Positions 27,293-35,545 are shown, counted from the stretch's first letter. The stretch is 64,000 bases of DNA from Croceibacterium_A sp035626815 (GCA_035626815.1 DASPMY010000030.1:1-64000); one strand, 5' to 3'. Numbers and translations: made by a program. The notes: generated from the letters alone by a model not told the origin.

Positions 27293-27784
27293 ATGCTTTC
27301 GATCGAAGACCGGCTCGGCCTGCAGGACCTGATCGCCGACTATTCCTGGGCGCTCGACACCGGCGACGCCGAAGGCCTCGTCGCCTGCTTCACCGAAGAC
27401 TGCGTGATGAGCGAGGAGGTGTTCGAGGACCCCGACGTGTGGCAAGGCCACGCCGGCATCCGCGGGCTGATGGCGCACTACGCCAACGCCCCCGGCTTCG
27501 CCGGCCGCCAGCATCACGTGACGCAGACCCAGCACGAGCCGCAGGCCGACGGCAGCGTCAGGATGAGAAGCTTCGCTTTCGTCACCGAATGCGAAGGCGA
27601 GCCGCCCTACCTGCTGCGCTTCACCGGCTGGTACGACGACCACGCGGTCAAGGGCGCCGACGGCCGCTGGCGCTTCCGCCGCCGCACGGTGCGGCTGTGG
27701 GACGGCGAGGTGCTCAGGAACTTCCCCGGCCGCGGCGAATGGGTGGCAAGGAAACGGCCGGAGTCGCTGATCATCAAGCGATGA
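27293..27784 (+). CDS. NTF2/SnoaL-like protein
   Basis: Product of 163 residues, beginning MLSIEDRLGLQDLIADYSWALDTGD-like with AEGLVACFTEDCVM, GHAGIRGLMAHYA and a terminal GRWRFRRRTVRLWDGE, the SnoaL_4/NTF2-like pattern. ATG follows GAGGGAGAG. The next gene overlaps its stop. It diverges from the NmrA/PQQ-dehydrogenase operon across a palindromic operator-like site, so it probably belongs to the same aromatic-compound regulon. Catalytic role unknown. Confidence 0.75.
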   Translation: MLSIEDRLGLQDLIADYSWALDTGDAEGLVACFTEDCVMSEEVFEDPDVWQGHAGIRGLMAHYANAPGFAGRQHHVTQTQHEPQADGSVRMRSFAFVTECEGEPPYLLRFTGWYDDHAVKGADGRWRFRRRTVRLWDGEVLRNFPGRGEWVARKRPESLIIKR

Positions 27785-28242
27785 GCACGCTCCGCTTCCG
27801 CGCCGAGCTGCAGCGCAAGGACCCAGGCCTGCCGGTGTTCATCCGCATTCCGGGCGAGGTCGTGGCGCCGTGGGGGTTGAATGACTGGCGGTCGGTCGAG
27901 GGCTCGCTCAACGGCCACGCCTTCGGCCGCCGCACGATCAAGGACTGGGGCAACGGCAGCGCCGACTGGTTCGTCGAGATCGTCAAGCCATACCTCGAAG
28001 CGGCGGGCCTGAAGCCCGGCGATACAGTCGAGGTCGAGCTGCGCCTCGCCAACATGACCATGCCGGATGAAATGGCGGCGCGGTTGGAGAGCGATCCCGA
28101 GTTCGCCCGCGCTTTCGAAGCGCTCATTCCCAACCACAAGCGCAAGGCGATCGAGCACTACCTGGAGGCGAAGACTCCGGCGGGCCGCACCGCGCGGCTG
28201 GACAAGATCAGCCGCTCGATCAAGGCGCGGCTTGCCCACTAG
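27781..28242 (+). CDS. YdeI/OmpD-associated or DUF1905-type protein
   Basis: Product of 153 residues coupled to the preceding NTF2-like gene (ATGA). The N-terminal beta domain (RAELQRKDPGLPVFIRIP, VEGSLNGHAFGRRTIKDW, AAGLKPGDTVEVEL) corresponds to DUF1905, and the C-terminal helix-rich part (FEALIPNHKRKAIEHYLEA, ARLDKISRSI) to the YdeI C-terminal domain. These proteins are widespread and poorly characterised; no role can be assigned. Confidence 0.78.
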   Translation: MSTLRFRAELQRKDPGLPVFIRIPGEVVAPWGLNDWRSVEGSLNGHAFGRRTIKDWGNGSADWFVEIVKPYLEAAGLKPGDTVEVELRLANMTMPDEMAARLESDPEFARAFEALIPNHKRKAIEHYLEAKTPAGRTARLDKISRSIKARLAH

Positions 28243-28244
28243 TG

Positions 28245-28326
28245 CGTCATTTCCCGCGAACGCGGGAACCCAGGCATTCCTATGGCGCCGGGCCTACCGG
28301 GTTCCCGCCTTCGCGGGGATGACGAA
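28245..28326. repeat. Palindromic intergenic repeat, family B
   Basis: Arms CGTCATTTCCCGCGAACGCG plus GGAACCCA on the left and the complementary TGGGTTCCCGCC-like TTCGCGGGGATGACG on the right, between two convergent genes. This arrangement is typical of the short palindromes scattered between genes in alphaproteobacteria. Confidence 0.75.
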
Positions 28327-28333
28327 GGAGGGC

Positions 28334-28723
28334 TCAGACCCGGCGCACCAGCACCCACCCCAGCACCAGCCCGCAGTCGAGCGGCTGGGTGGCGGCGGTC
28401 ATGTCGCGCACGCGGCCGTCGTCGGCCGGCGCGTAGCCGGCTTCGCGCGCGACGTCCTCGATCAGCAGGGCGTCGGCCGGGCGGCTGACGCCGACCACGA
28501 ACGCCGGGCGCCGCGCGAACACCGCGCGGGCGAGGCGGACGCGGTCGCCTTCGATCGGCAGCGCCTCGCTGCCGCAGGCTTCGGCGAAGCGGCGCCCGGC
28601 GACCAGCGAGGGGTCGTGCAGCAGCACGGCATCGCCGGAGCGTGCCGAGGCCGTCGTCGGCAGGCCCGCGAGCGCGGGCGCCGTCAGCGCGCCCGCCAGC
28701 ACGCCGCGCCGGGTCGCCTTCAT
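28334..28723 (-). CDS. Exported protein of unknown function, last gene of the flavocytochrome operon
   Basis: Product of 129 residues with a twin-arginine-like signal (TRRGVLAGALTAPALAG, cleavage near ASA). The mature part is about 95 residues, with SEALPIEGDRVRLARAVFARR and CGLVLGWVLVRRV. Its ATG overlaps the stop of the cytochrome c gene, so it is the fifth gene of the SDR-flavoprotein-membrane protein-cytochrome cluster. I do not recognise a family; Tat export next to a periplasmic flavocytochrome suggests a role in its assembly or function, which is inference. Confidence 0.65.
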   Translation of the reverse strand: MKATRRGVLAGALTAPALAGLPTTASARSGDAVLLHDPSLVAGRRFAEACGSEALPIEGDRVRLARAVFARRPAFVVGVSRPADALLIEDVAREAGYAPADDGRVRDMTAATQPLDCGLVLGWVLVRRV

Positions 28724-29106
28724 CGCGCCGCCCCGGTCGCGGCCGGATGCGGTCCCGCGGCGAGGTATTCGGCGATCTGGCGCAGCGCGTCGTCGCTGAC
28801 CTCGCCGCGCGGGATCGCCGGCATGTTGCCGACGCCCTGGCGCGCGGCGACGATGACGTAGGGCGCGGGCAGGCTGTCGCGCGCCTCGAGCAGCGCCGGC
28901 TGGACGCGGCGGGCGAGCAGGCCGGTGCCCATGCCGTTGGCCGCGTGGCAGCTCGCGCAATGCTCGAGGTAGAGCGCCTCGCCAGCGCTCGCATTTGGGC
29001 GGCTGGCGCGGGTTTCCGGCTTCGGCGCCGGCGGCGGGCCCTGGGCGATGGCGGCTCCGCTCGCCAGCAGCAAGACCACTAGGGAATACTTGCCTCTAAG
29101 ACTCAT
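28720..29106 (-). CDS. Small c-type cytochrome, electron acceptor of the flavoprotein
   Basis: Periplasmic monoheme cytochrome of 128 residues: signal peptide (SLVVLLLASGAAIAQ), proline-rich spacer, heme site CASCH with the axial Met probably in GVGNMPAIPRGE, and the helix DDALRQIAEYLA. It is encoded two genes downstream of a vanillyl-alcohol-oxidase-family flavoprotein, as in 4-cresol dehydrogenase (PchF/PchC) and eugenol hydroxylase, where the cytochrome accepts electrons from the flavin. I chose the ATG at 29106; an upstream frame extension lacks any signal sequence. Confidence 0.85.
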   Translation of the reverse strand: MSLRGKYSLVVLLLASGAAIAQGPPPAPKPETRASRPNASAGEALYLEHCASCHAANGMGTGLLARRVQPALLEARDSLPAPYVIVAARQGVGNMPAIPRGEVSDDALRQIAEYLAAGPHPAATGAAR

Positions 29107-29299
29107 TTGCGCCGGACCTCGGCCTCGACACGCCGTCGATGAGCAATCCAAACGGAATCCCCACGAGGGCCAAATAGACGAGGAACTGCAATAGTTCACT
29201 GCGAATCACACCTGCCGCAAAGCCGTAGTAAAGAAACGAAGCCAACAGGAAAAAGTAGATCGAGAGTAGATGATTTAGGTTCAAACGTCGCAGCCTCAT
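29096..29299 (-). CDS. Small two-span membrane protein between flavoprotein and cytochrome genes
   Basis: Product of 67 residues: basic N-terminus MRLRRLNLN, a first membrane span about residues 12-30 (YFFLLASFLYYGFAAG), a second about 37-55 (LQFLVYLALVGIPFGLLI) and a polar tail. Its ATG overlaps the flavoprotein stop (ATGA) and its end overlaps the cytochrome start by 11 bases, so it is firmly inside the operon. Base composition is markedly less GC-rich than in its neighbours. It occupies the place of the uncharacterised pchX of Pseudomonas pchACXF as I recall that operon; homology is not established. Confidence 0.72.
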   Translation of the reverse strand: MRLRRLNLNHLLSIYFFLLASFLYYGFAAGVIRSELLQFLVYLALVGIPFGLLIDGVSRPRSGANES

Positions 29300-30849
29300 G
29301 CCCGGCCTCCCTGCCCCTTCGGCCAGATCCCGTTTTTCCCCGGGGCGAGGATGCCGTTCGGGTCGAGCGCGTCCTTGACCGTCTGGTTGAGCTTGCCGAG
29401 CGCGCCGCCGTTCCAGTCGTAGCTGTCCGCCACCAGGTCCATGTAGTCGAGGTGGGTGCGGTACTCGCCGTACCCTTCGGCCTTCGCATCGGCGACGAGC
29501 TGGCGGAAGAACGGGTCGATCCGCGCCATCATCGCCGGGTCGTCCTTGTTGAACAGCATCGCGTTGACGTTGACGAGGTGCCGCTCGCCGAAGGCGAAGC
29601 TGCCCTGGTAGTCCATCCCGTATTCCTTGTAGCGGGCGTAAGTCCGCTGGAACTGCGCCAGCGCCGCGCTGCCGCTTTGCGGGATGATCGGCGAGAAACC
29701 GATGTGCCCGCCGCGCCCGCCGTACCAGTTGGCGTTCTGCATCGGGAAGGTGATCGGCGTGCCGGTCCAGCCCGAATATTCCATCGGCTGCCCCTTGCGC
29801 CACGTTGTCGGGCGCATGCTGAGCGGCTGAAGCGCGTTCATCGCCTGCTCGAGCACCGCGTAGGCGGCCTTGTTGACCTCCTCGCGCCCGTACAGACGCA
29901 GCGAGACCCCCCACCAGCCGAGCCCGAAACGCTTGCGGATCGCATCGATCACGGCATCGTCGAGCGCGCCGGGCTTGTCGGTCCATTCGCCGCGCGTGGT
30001 CGCCACCGCCGCGGCGCGCAGCCAGTTGCCGACGCTGGGGCTCTGCTGCAGCACGCGCTCGCGCCTGAGCGGCCCGATCGTGTCGACCAGCGGCTTGAGG
30101 TCCTCGGGGCGGTCGAACTCGACGTCCATCCCCATCAGGCTCTCGGGCTCGGGCATCAGCCACATGTTGGCCTTGGTCACGACGCCGAAGTTCGACTGCA
30201 CGAACATCTGGTCCCAGCCGGGCCCGAAGCCGAACGGGTAATGCCCCCAGGTCGGCGCGCCGCTGAACGCGCCCATGCCGGTGCGAACGACCTCGCCGGT
30301 CGGCAGCACGACCTCGAGCCCGCACAGGTTCTTGGTGTTCTCGCCGTACGGCGTGTAGCCGACCCCGCGGTCGAGCGCGTTGCCGATCACGCTGCCCCAC
30401 GAGTTGCCGGGGGTCGACAGCCAGTAGGGCAGCTGGTTGGCCTGGATGAAGTCGTAGAGGTCGTAGAACCCGACGCCGGGCTCGAGCAGCACGGTGCCGA
30501 ATTCCTCGTCGAACACGATCTTCTTCATGCCCGACAGGTCCATCACCACGCTGCCCGAAAGCAGCGGGGCACTGCCGCCGTAGCCCAGGTTCTTGCCGCG
30601 GCTGATCGGCCAGACCGGCAGGCGGAGCTGGTTGGCGATCCTGAGCGCCGCCTGGACTTCCTCGACCGAGGTCGGCCCGATCGCGCCCGCCGGCAGGTGC
30701 GCGGCGTCCTGGATCGCGAACTTGTCCTGGTAGCCGCTGCGGTCGAGGTCCTCGAAGAACACCTTGCCGGCGCCGAGCGCGGCCTCGAACTCCCGCCGCG
30801 CCTGGTCGAGCTTGGCGGCGGTGAAGTCGGGCGGGAGCGGCGCGGCCAT
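29296..30849 (-). CDS. Vanillyl-alcohol oxidase / 4-cresol dehydrogenase family flavoprotein
   Basis: FAD enzyme of 517 residues oxidising para-alkyl or para-allyl phenols. The PP-loop region PISRGKNLGYGGSAP, GSVIGNALDRGVGYTPYGE and the C-terminal LDPNGILAPGKNGIWP are diagnostic. His382 in GGHIGFSP aligns with the FAD-linking His422 of vanillyl-alcohol oxidase, and Tyr463-Arg464 (GEYRTH) with its Tyr503-Arg504, with the same spacing of 81 residues. The position of the catalytic Asp170 appears to be Gly148/Asn149 (STPGNSWGS). Genes for a cytochrome c and a membrane protein overlap downstream, so it is probably a hydroxylase/dehydrogenase passing electrons to cytochrome rather than an oxidase. 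No signal peptide is evident. Confidence 0.88.
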   Translation of the reverse strand: MAAPLPPDFTAAKLDQARREFEAALGAGKVFFEDLDRSGYQDKFAIQDAAHLPAGAIGPTSVEEVQAALRIANQLRLPVWPISRGKNLGYGGSAPLLSGSVVMDLSGMKKIVFDEEFGTVLLEPGVGFYDLYDFIQANQLPYWLSTPGNSWGSVIGNALDRGVGYTPYGENTKNLCGLEVVLPTGEVVRTGMGAFSGAPTWGHYPFGFGPGWDQMFVQSNFGVVTKANMWLMPEPESLMGMDVEFDRPEDLKPLVDTIGPLRRERVLQQSPSVGNWLRAAAVATTRGEWTDKPGALDDAVIDAIRKRFGLGWWGVSLRLYGREEVNKAAYAVLEQAMNALQPLSMRPTTWRKGQPMEYSGWTGTPITFPMQNANWYGGRGGHIGFSPIIPQSGSAALAQFQRTYARYKEYGMDYQGSFAFGERHLVNVNAMLFNKDDPAMMARIDPFFRQLVADAKAEGYGEYRTHLDYMDLVADSYDWNGGALGKLNQTVKDALDPNGILAPGKNGIWPKGQGGRA

Positions 30850-30852
30850 CGG

Positions 30853-31614
30853 CTAGGCCTTCTGCCCGCCGAACCCGGTGCGCGCCGGCGGCCGGGTGGC
30901 GGCGTCGAGCCGGATCACGTCGCCGTTCAGGAGCGGGTTCTCGATGATGAACATCGCCAGCCGGGCAAACTCCTCGGGGCGCCCTTCGCGGCGCGGGAAC
31001 TGCGCGTCCTGCAGCAGCTCGTCGACGATCGCGCGCGGCACGCTGCTGACCATCGGCGTGGTCATGAAGCCCGGCGCGATGCCCATCACGCGGATGGCAT
31101 GGCTCGCAAGATCGCGGCACCACACCAGGATCAGCGAGGCGAGCGCCGCCTTGGAGGCGGTGTAGGCCGTCATCGACGCCTGCCCGCCGAAGCTGGCGAT
31201 CGAGCAGGCGTTGACGATCACCCCGCGCTCGCCGTCCTCGCCCGACGGCGCGTTGGCGATCATCCGGTGGGCGAAGTGGGCGGTGACGTTGATGGCCCCG
31301 AGCAGGTTGACGTCGATCACCTTGCGGATCGCCGCCACGTCGCCCGGCCCGTCGGCCGTGGCGATCGGCCCGAGGCCGCCGATGCCGGCGCAGTTGACGA
31401 GGATGTGCACCGGCCCGTCGACCGCCTGCAGCGCGTCGGCGACCGACTGCGGGTCGGCCACGTCGCCATGGACGCAGCGCGCGCCCGCGGGCGGCGTGCC
31501 GGCGAGGTCGAGGGTGACGACCTCGGCGCCTGCCGCGAGCAGCGCTTGCGCGGTCGCCGCGCCGAGCCCCGAATTGCCGCCGGTGACGACCGCGACCTTG
31601 CCTGCCGGATTCAA
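30853..31614 (-). CDS. Short-chain dehydrogenase/reductase, first gene of the flavocytochrome operon
   Basis: Classical SDR of 253 residues with TGGNSGLG (cofactor), NVNLLG-type VNLLGAINV, catalytic Ser in NACSIASFG and Tyr-x3-Lys in YTASKAAL. The C-terminal half resembles type II 3-hydroxyacyl-CoA dehydrogenases but the substrate is open. The TTG start follows GGGAGAG. Only three bases separate it from the flavoprotein gene, so it probably handles the alcohol or ketone made by that enzyme. A perfect operator-like palindrome lies 32 bases upstream. Confidence 0.85.
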   Translation of the reverse strand: MNPAGKVAVVTGGNSGLGAATAQALLAAGAEVVTLDLAGTPPAGARCVHGDVADPQSVADALQAVDGPVHILVNCAGIGGLGPIATADGPGDVAAIRKVIDVNLLGAINVTAHFAHRMIANAPSGEDGERGVIVNACSIASFGGQASMTAYTASKAALASLILVWCRDLASHAIRVMGIAPGFMTTPMVSSVPRAIVDELLQDAQFPRREGRPEEFARLAMFIIENPLLNGDVIRLDAATRPPARTGFGGQKA

Positions 31615-31645
31615 ACGTCTCTCCCGTCGCCGAGTCCCGCGACTT

Positions 31646-31657
31646 TAACGGTCGTTA
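31646..31657. promoter_or_regulatory. Operator-like palindrome (TAACG-GT-CGTTA)
   Basis: Perfect five-base arms around two central bases, 32 bases upstream of the SDR/flavocytochrome operon and in the divergent region shared with the MFS porter gene. Same sequence as the sites at 35546 and 49313. Confidence 0.65.
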
Positions 31658-31792
31658 CTTTTGGGCTAGCGCCGGGCCAAGTCAAGCAAGGGAGAGCGAC
31701 TTGGCGACACGCGAAGGGGCGCCGGCCGCGGGTGAGTGGCGTGCATGAACCAGGTACGGCCCATCGTCCGCCCGCTTGCGGGTAAGGAGTCG

Positions 31793-32992
31793 ATGAACCC
31801 CGTCCGCCGCACGGCCTCGCTCGTCCTCATCGCGCTGGTGTTCGTCATGGAGGGCTACGACCTCATGGCGATGTCGCTCGCGGCGCCGCGACTGGAGCCG
31901 CTCGGCCTCGATCCGGCGCAGTTCGGCTGGGTCTACACCGCGATGCTGGTCGGGATCGGCCTCGGTGGCGCGGTGCTGGCTCCGTTCGGCGACCGAATCG
32001 GCCGGCGGCCGCTGATCGTGTTCGGCTGCATCGCCGTGGCGGCGCTGACGCTCGCCACCACGCTCGCCACCACCCTCCCGCAATTCCTCGCCTGGCGCCT
32101 GCTCACCGGGATGGCCTTCGGCGCCTGCCTGCCCAACTGCAGCGCGCTGTCCGCCGAGCTCGCGCCGGAGCGCATTCGCGCGACCGTGATGGCGCTGGTC
32201 TCCGCGGGAATCCCGCTCGGGCTGGCGGCGGCCGGGCTGTTCGCGCCCGAGGTGGTCGCGATCGGCGGCTGGCAGGCGCTGTTCGTCGTCCCGGGCCTGT
32301 TCGCCGCGCTGCTCGGGGTGGTGCTGTGGCCGGTCCTGCCCGGCGAAGCCGCGCGCTCCGAACGAGCCCCGCGGGCATCGCGCCTGCCCCAGCTCGAGCT
32401 GTTCCGCGCGCCGTGGCGGGTGCCGTTCGCGGTGGTCGCGACGCTGCTCTCGTTGAACGCGATGAACCTCTACCTGCTCAACTCGTGGCTGCCGACCGTG
32501 CTGCCGAGGGCCGGCTTCTCGCTCGACGACGCGGCGCGGATCGCGGGGGTGGTGCAGCTCGCCGGGCTGGCGATCGGCGTCGTGGCCAGCGTGCTCATCG
32601 ACCGCTGGCGGCCGGGCGCGACGATGATCGGCCTGTTCGCGCTGATGGCCGCCTGCTTCGCTGCGATCGGCGCGATCGCGCCCGGCGCTGGCTGGATCGC
32701 ATTGCTGATGGTCGGGGTCGGCGGCGCCTCGGCCGCCAGCATGGCCCTGCCCGCGCTGTGCGCCTACCTGTTCCCGCCGCGGCTGCTGTCCTCGGCGGTT
32801 GGCATGGGGGTGATGGTCGCGCGGCTCGGCGCTTTCGCCGGGCCGCCGCTCGGCCAGGCGATGCTCGACGTCGACGTCGCGCCGCAGATGTTCCTCGCTT
32901 CCGCCGCGCTGCCGGCCGGGATCGCCGCGTTGATCGGCCTCGCCATCCCCGTTGCGCTCGCGGTGCTCCGCCGGCAGGAAGCCACGGCCTAG
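31793..32992 (+). CDS. MFS transporter, aromatic acid:H+ symporter type
   Basis: Twelve-span major facilitator of 399 residues. The first span carries MEGYDLMAMSLAAPRL, matching the acidic DGxD motif of BenK/PcaK/VanK porters (Glu in place of the first Asp), and the loop 2-3 signature GDRIGRRPL is present. Uptake of a phenolic or aromatic acid is likely. I chose the ATG at 31793 because AAGGAG stands before it; upstream in-frame starts lack a site. It is divergent from the flavocytochrome operon and overlaps the convergent gene at its end by four bases. Confidence 0.85.
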   Translation: MNPVRRTASLVLIALVFVMEGYDLMAMSLAAPRLEPLGLDPAQFGWVYTAMLVGIGLGGAVLAPFGDRIGRRPLIVFGCIAVAALTLATTLATTLPQFLAWRLLTGMAFGACLPNCSALSAELAPERIRATVMALVSAGIPLGLAAAGLFAPEVVAIGGWQALFVVPGLFAALLGVVLWPVLPGEAARSERAPRASRLPQLELFRAPWRVPFAVVATLLSLNAMNLYLLNSWLPTVLPRAGFSLDDAARIAGVVQLAGLAIGVVASVLIDRWRPGATMIGLFALMAACFAAIGAIAPGAGWIALLMVGVGGASAASMALPALCAYLFPPRLLSSAVGMGVMVARLGAFAGPPLGQAMLDVDVAPQMFLASAALPAGIAALIGLAIPVALAVLRRQEATA

Positions 32993-34098
32993 TTCACGCC
33001 GGCGACTTGCTCGCTCTTGCGCCGCGCCGTCATCGGCAATCCCTCAGGCGAAGTGCCTCTGAATCCGGTGACGTTTCCGGCATCGTCGAGCTCGAACCGG
33101 AAAGTGCCGTTGCCGATCGGAGTGACCGACACATAGTTGAGCGGATCCGCCGCTCTGACGGGCATGAAAAACGGCTGGGGCGGATCGACCCGCATGAACA
33201 GCCGCTCGCCGCGCCGCTCGAACGTGAACTCGATCGGCGCGTGCTCGAGCGCATATTTTCCGGCCACGCGGTCGAGTTCCGCGGCCGCCAGCTTTAGGGA
33301 CGGCGGGAGCGGCACGACCGGCGCGACCTCGTCGAGAGCGGCGATGGTCGGCAGGCCGTTCTCGAGGACGATCCTGTTGTTGAGCGACACGTCGCCTTCG
33401 TGCACCAGCCGGTCGATCACCGGGTGACGCAGGTAGACCATGTGGACGACCCACGGCCGCTCGAGCGTCTCGGGGTCGGTGATCGTGATGTCCGACTCCA
33501 GCCGATCCGGCCCGGTCATGTGCAGGCGCTCGATGAAGTGGGCGTTCTCGGACAGCGGCGGCCCGTCGGTAGAGTAATCGGGCGAATACTCCACGCTGAC
33601 GGTGTCGATGACCAGGGTGTCACCCTCCCAGCAGCCGATCGAATCCCCCCACAGCGTCGGCCACCGTTCGTCCTCGGGCAAATGGGGCCGCCCGTCGGTG
33701 AAGATGTAGCGGACCTCACGGTATTCGCCGATCACGACGGTCTTCGTCGGCGACACGACGATGGTGAACGGCGATGGTGCGCTCATGACCAGCGGAAAGC
33801 TGAAGCCATGACCGCCGGTGTTGCCGGCAACACGGCCCATGCCTTCCTGCAGCCGCTCCCAGCCGGCCTCGTTCCAGGGGGCGTGGATTCCGAGCAGCTT
33901 GAGCCCGAGGAAAATCGGCGGAGCGCCAGGGATATCCCGGCCATTGAGACCCGCCTGGACGCCCTCGGCCATCCACACGCCTTCCCACGCGGCCACTCGG
34001 GCCAGGTCGGGTTGACAGCGCGGGGCTTCCGCTTGGCCCGCGGCCGCCGTGGACCAGAGCAGGGCCGCCGGGATCGCCAGGCCGGCGAGCCGCGTCAC
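32989..34098 (-). CDS. Exported protein of unknown function, paired with a DUF6152 protein
   Basis: Product of 369 residues with a signal peptide (LAGLAIPAALLWSTAAAGQ). The middle contains CWEGDTLVIDTVSVEYSP, SENAHFIERLHMTGPDRLES and ITDPETLERPW. The same order of motifs occurs in the protein encoded at 37102-38151, so the two are distant relatives of one exported family of unknown function found in aromatic- and sterol-degrading alphaproteobacteria. The GTG start overlaps the stop of the DUF6152 gene (GTGA). A lipocalin- or beta-rich fold is likely but no catalytic residues can be named. Confidence 0.75.
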   Translation of the reverse strand: MTRLAGLAIPAALLWSTAAAGQAEAPRCQPDLARVAAWEGVWMAEGVQAGLNGRDIPGAPPIFLGLKLLGIHAPWNEAGWERLQEGMGRVAGNTGGHGFSFPLVMSAPSPFTIVVSPTKTVVIGEYREVRYIFTDGRPHLPEDERWPTLWGDSIGCWEGDTLVIDTVSVEYSPDYSTDGPPLSENAHFIERLHMTGPDRLESDITITDPETLERPWVVHMVYLRHPVIDRLVHEGDVSLNNRIVLENGLPTIAALDEVAPVVPLPPSLKLAAAELDRVAGKYALEHAPIEFTFERRGERLFMRVDPPQPFFMPVRAADPLNYVSVTPIGNGTFRFELDDAGNVTGFRGTSPEGLPMTARRKSEQVAGVN

Positions 34099-34463
34099 GA
34101 GCGCTGCTCCACCGGTCGCCCGTTGATGCTCCTCAGCGTATGGAGTTCGCCGCCCCTGTTGCCGTTGCGAAGCGGCGCAATCGTCAGCGTGATCCTGTCG
34201 CCGGGCTTCAGGGTATTCTTGCCCCAGCCGCGCTCCCGCAGCGAGTGCGGCGGGCCCATTTCCACGCTCCATTCCTCGGCCTGCCCGGTGCGCCCGGCGA
34301 CCGTCAGCTGGATGTAGCAATGGGGGTTGGTGAACTGGAACTCGCGCACGGTTCCGGTCAACTCGACCGGGGCCTGCACGTTGAACATCGCGCGCGAGTG
34401 GTGCGCTTCGGCGGCCGGGGCAGCGACCAGCAAGGCTGCGCCCAGAAGGAATTTCAAGTCCAT
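34095..34463 (-). CDS. DUF6152 family periplasmic protein
   Basis: Product of 122 residues with signal peptide ending near APAAEA and the mature start HHSRAMFNVQAPVELTGTV, followed by FQFTNPHCYIQLTV and LKPGDRITLTIAPLRNG: the DUF6152 pattern, a small beta-barrel of unknown function that usually accompanies a larger exported partner, as it does here through a GTGA overlap. GGGGGG lies before the ATG. Confidence 0.82.
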   Translation of the reverse strand: MDLKFLLGAALLVAAPAAEAHHSRAMFNVQAPVELTGTVREFQFTNPHCYIQLTVAGRTGQAEEWSVEMGPPHSLRERGWGKNTLKPGDRITLTIAPLRNGNRGGELHTLRSINGRPVEQRS

Positions 34464-34552
34464 CGACCCCCCCAGGAAGACGACTCGCGACCCGCACCCA
34501 GGTTTTTATAAAGGCGGTCGGGCCTCTGCAAGCAATCGCGCGACGGCGTGCC

Positions 34553-34981
34553 TCACGGCCTGAAGTCGAGCCCGCCGACGCGCTCGGCGAAGCGCCAGCC
34601 GTCGGCGGTGCGCAGCAACCGGTCGGTGAAGGTGCCGACCAGCGGCGAGTTGGCGCTCATCGCCGGCAGCTCGCCCGCTGGCGCCGGGTCGCCCTGGTAG
34701 AGCAGGATCGCGCAGAACGCCCGCGCATGGTCGGCATCCTCGACCTCGACCACCACGTTGGCGATCAGGTGCCGCTGCACGCGCGGCGGACGGGCGCGGA
34801 AGCCGGCGAGGATCGCCTCGCGCCCGACGATCGGCTCGCCGCCGCTCGGCCGCCGGAACACGGCGTCCTCGGTGTAGAGCGCGGCCACCGCCGGCCAGTC
34901 CTGCGCATCGTTCAGGTTGACGTAGCGCTTGATCAGCCGCTCGCAGTCGGCCTCGATCGCGCGGCGCTCGTCCTCGGTCAC
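34553..34981 (-). CDS. NTF2/SnoaL-like protein coupled to the MarR gene
   Basis: Product of 142 residues with the NTF2-like sequence DCERLIKRYVNLNDAQDWPAV, YTEDAVFRRPSGG, IVGREAILAGF and terminal RLLRTADGWRFAERVGGL. The GTG start at 34981 overlaps the stop of the MarR regulator (GTGA), so it is expressed under the regulator's own promoter. It could be an isomerase, dehydratase or a ligand-binding accessory of the regulated pathway; nothing decides. Confidence 0.75.
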   Translation of the reverse strand: MTEDERRAIEADCERLIKRYVNLNDAQDWPAVAALYTEDAVFRRPSGGEPIVGREAILAGFRARPPRVQRHLIANVVVEVEDADHARAFCAILLYQGDPAPAGELPAMSANSPLVGTFTDRLLRTADGWRFAERVGGLDFRP

Positions 34982-35490
34982 GGCCCGGAGTCCGGCTTCG
35001 TCCGCTCGAGGAACAGCGAGCGGCCGGCCTCGTCGCTCGCCTCGAGCGTGGCGATCAGCCGCGTCAGGATCGAGCCGAGCTGGGCGGTCTCGTCGTCCGT
35101 CAGGTCGGAGAACAGGTAGTCGGCGACCCGCTCGCTCTGCGGCCGCATGATTGCGTAGAGCCGCCGGCCCTCGTCGGTCAGGCTGAGCCACTTGCGGCGG
35201 CGGTTGCCCGGGTCGGGCTGGACCTCGATCCGCCCGTGCCGCTCGAGCGTCGCCACGGCGCGGCTGACGCTCATCACGTTGACCCCGGTCAGCTCGGCGA
35301 GCTCGTGGCTGGCGGTGCGGCCGAGCGCGCCGATCGTCATCAGCAGGCGGAACTCGTTGAGGCTGATCTTGTAGCGGTGCGCGAGGTGGGTCGAGAACGG
35401 CGCCATCAGCCGGTTGGTCAGCTTCAGCAGCTGGTGCAGCATCGCCGCCTTGTCGCCGCTGGCGTTGTCGTTTCCGGTGCGCTTGAGCAC
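34978..35490 (-). CDS. MarR-family transcriptional regulator
   Basis: Winged-helix regulator of about 170 residues. The DNA-binding part is visible as LNEFRLLMTIGALG, ASHELAELTGVNVMSVSRAVATL (recognition helix) and the wing DPGNRRRKWLSLTDEG, followed by the C-terminal dimer helix. I prefer the GTG at 35490, with GAGGGGG upstream, to a TTG at 35520. MarR proteins bind short palindromes and usually release DNA on binding a phenolic ligand. A TAACA-GT-CGTTA palindrome lies between this gene and the divergent carotenoid oxygenase, and matching sites stand before three other units here, so this protein is the best candidate for their regulator. Confidence 0.87.
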   Translation of the reverse strand: MLKRTGNDNASGDKAAMLHQLLKLTNRLMAPFSTHLAHRYKISLNEFRLLMTIGALGRTASHELAELTGVNVMSVSRAVATLERHGRIEVQPDPGNRRRKWLSLTDEGRRLYAIMRPQSERVADYLFSDLTDDETAQLGSILTRLIATLEASDEAGRSLFLERTKPDSGP

Positions 35491-35545
35491 TCGGCCACCC
35501 CCTCGATTGAGCGCGCGCAAACCGGCGCCTGCTTGGCTTCGATTA

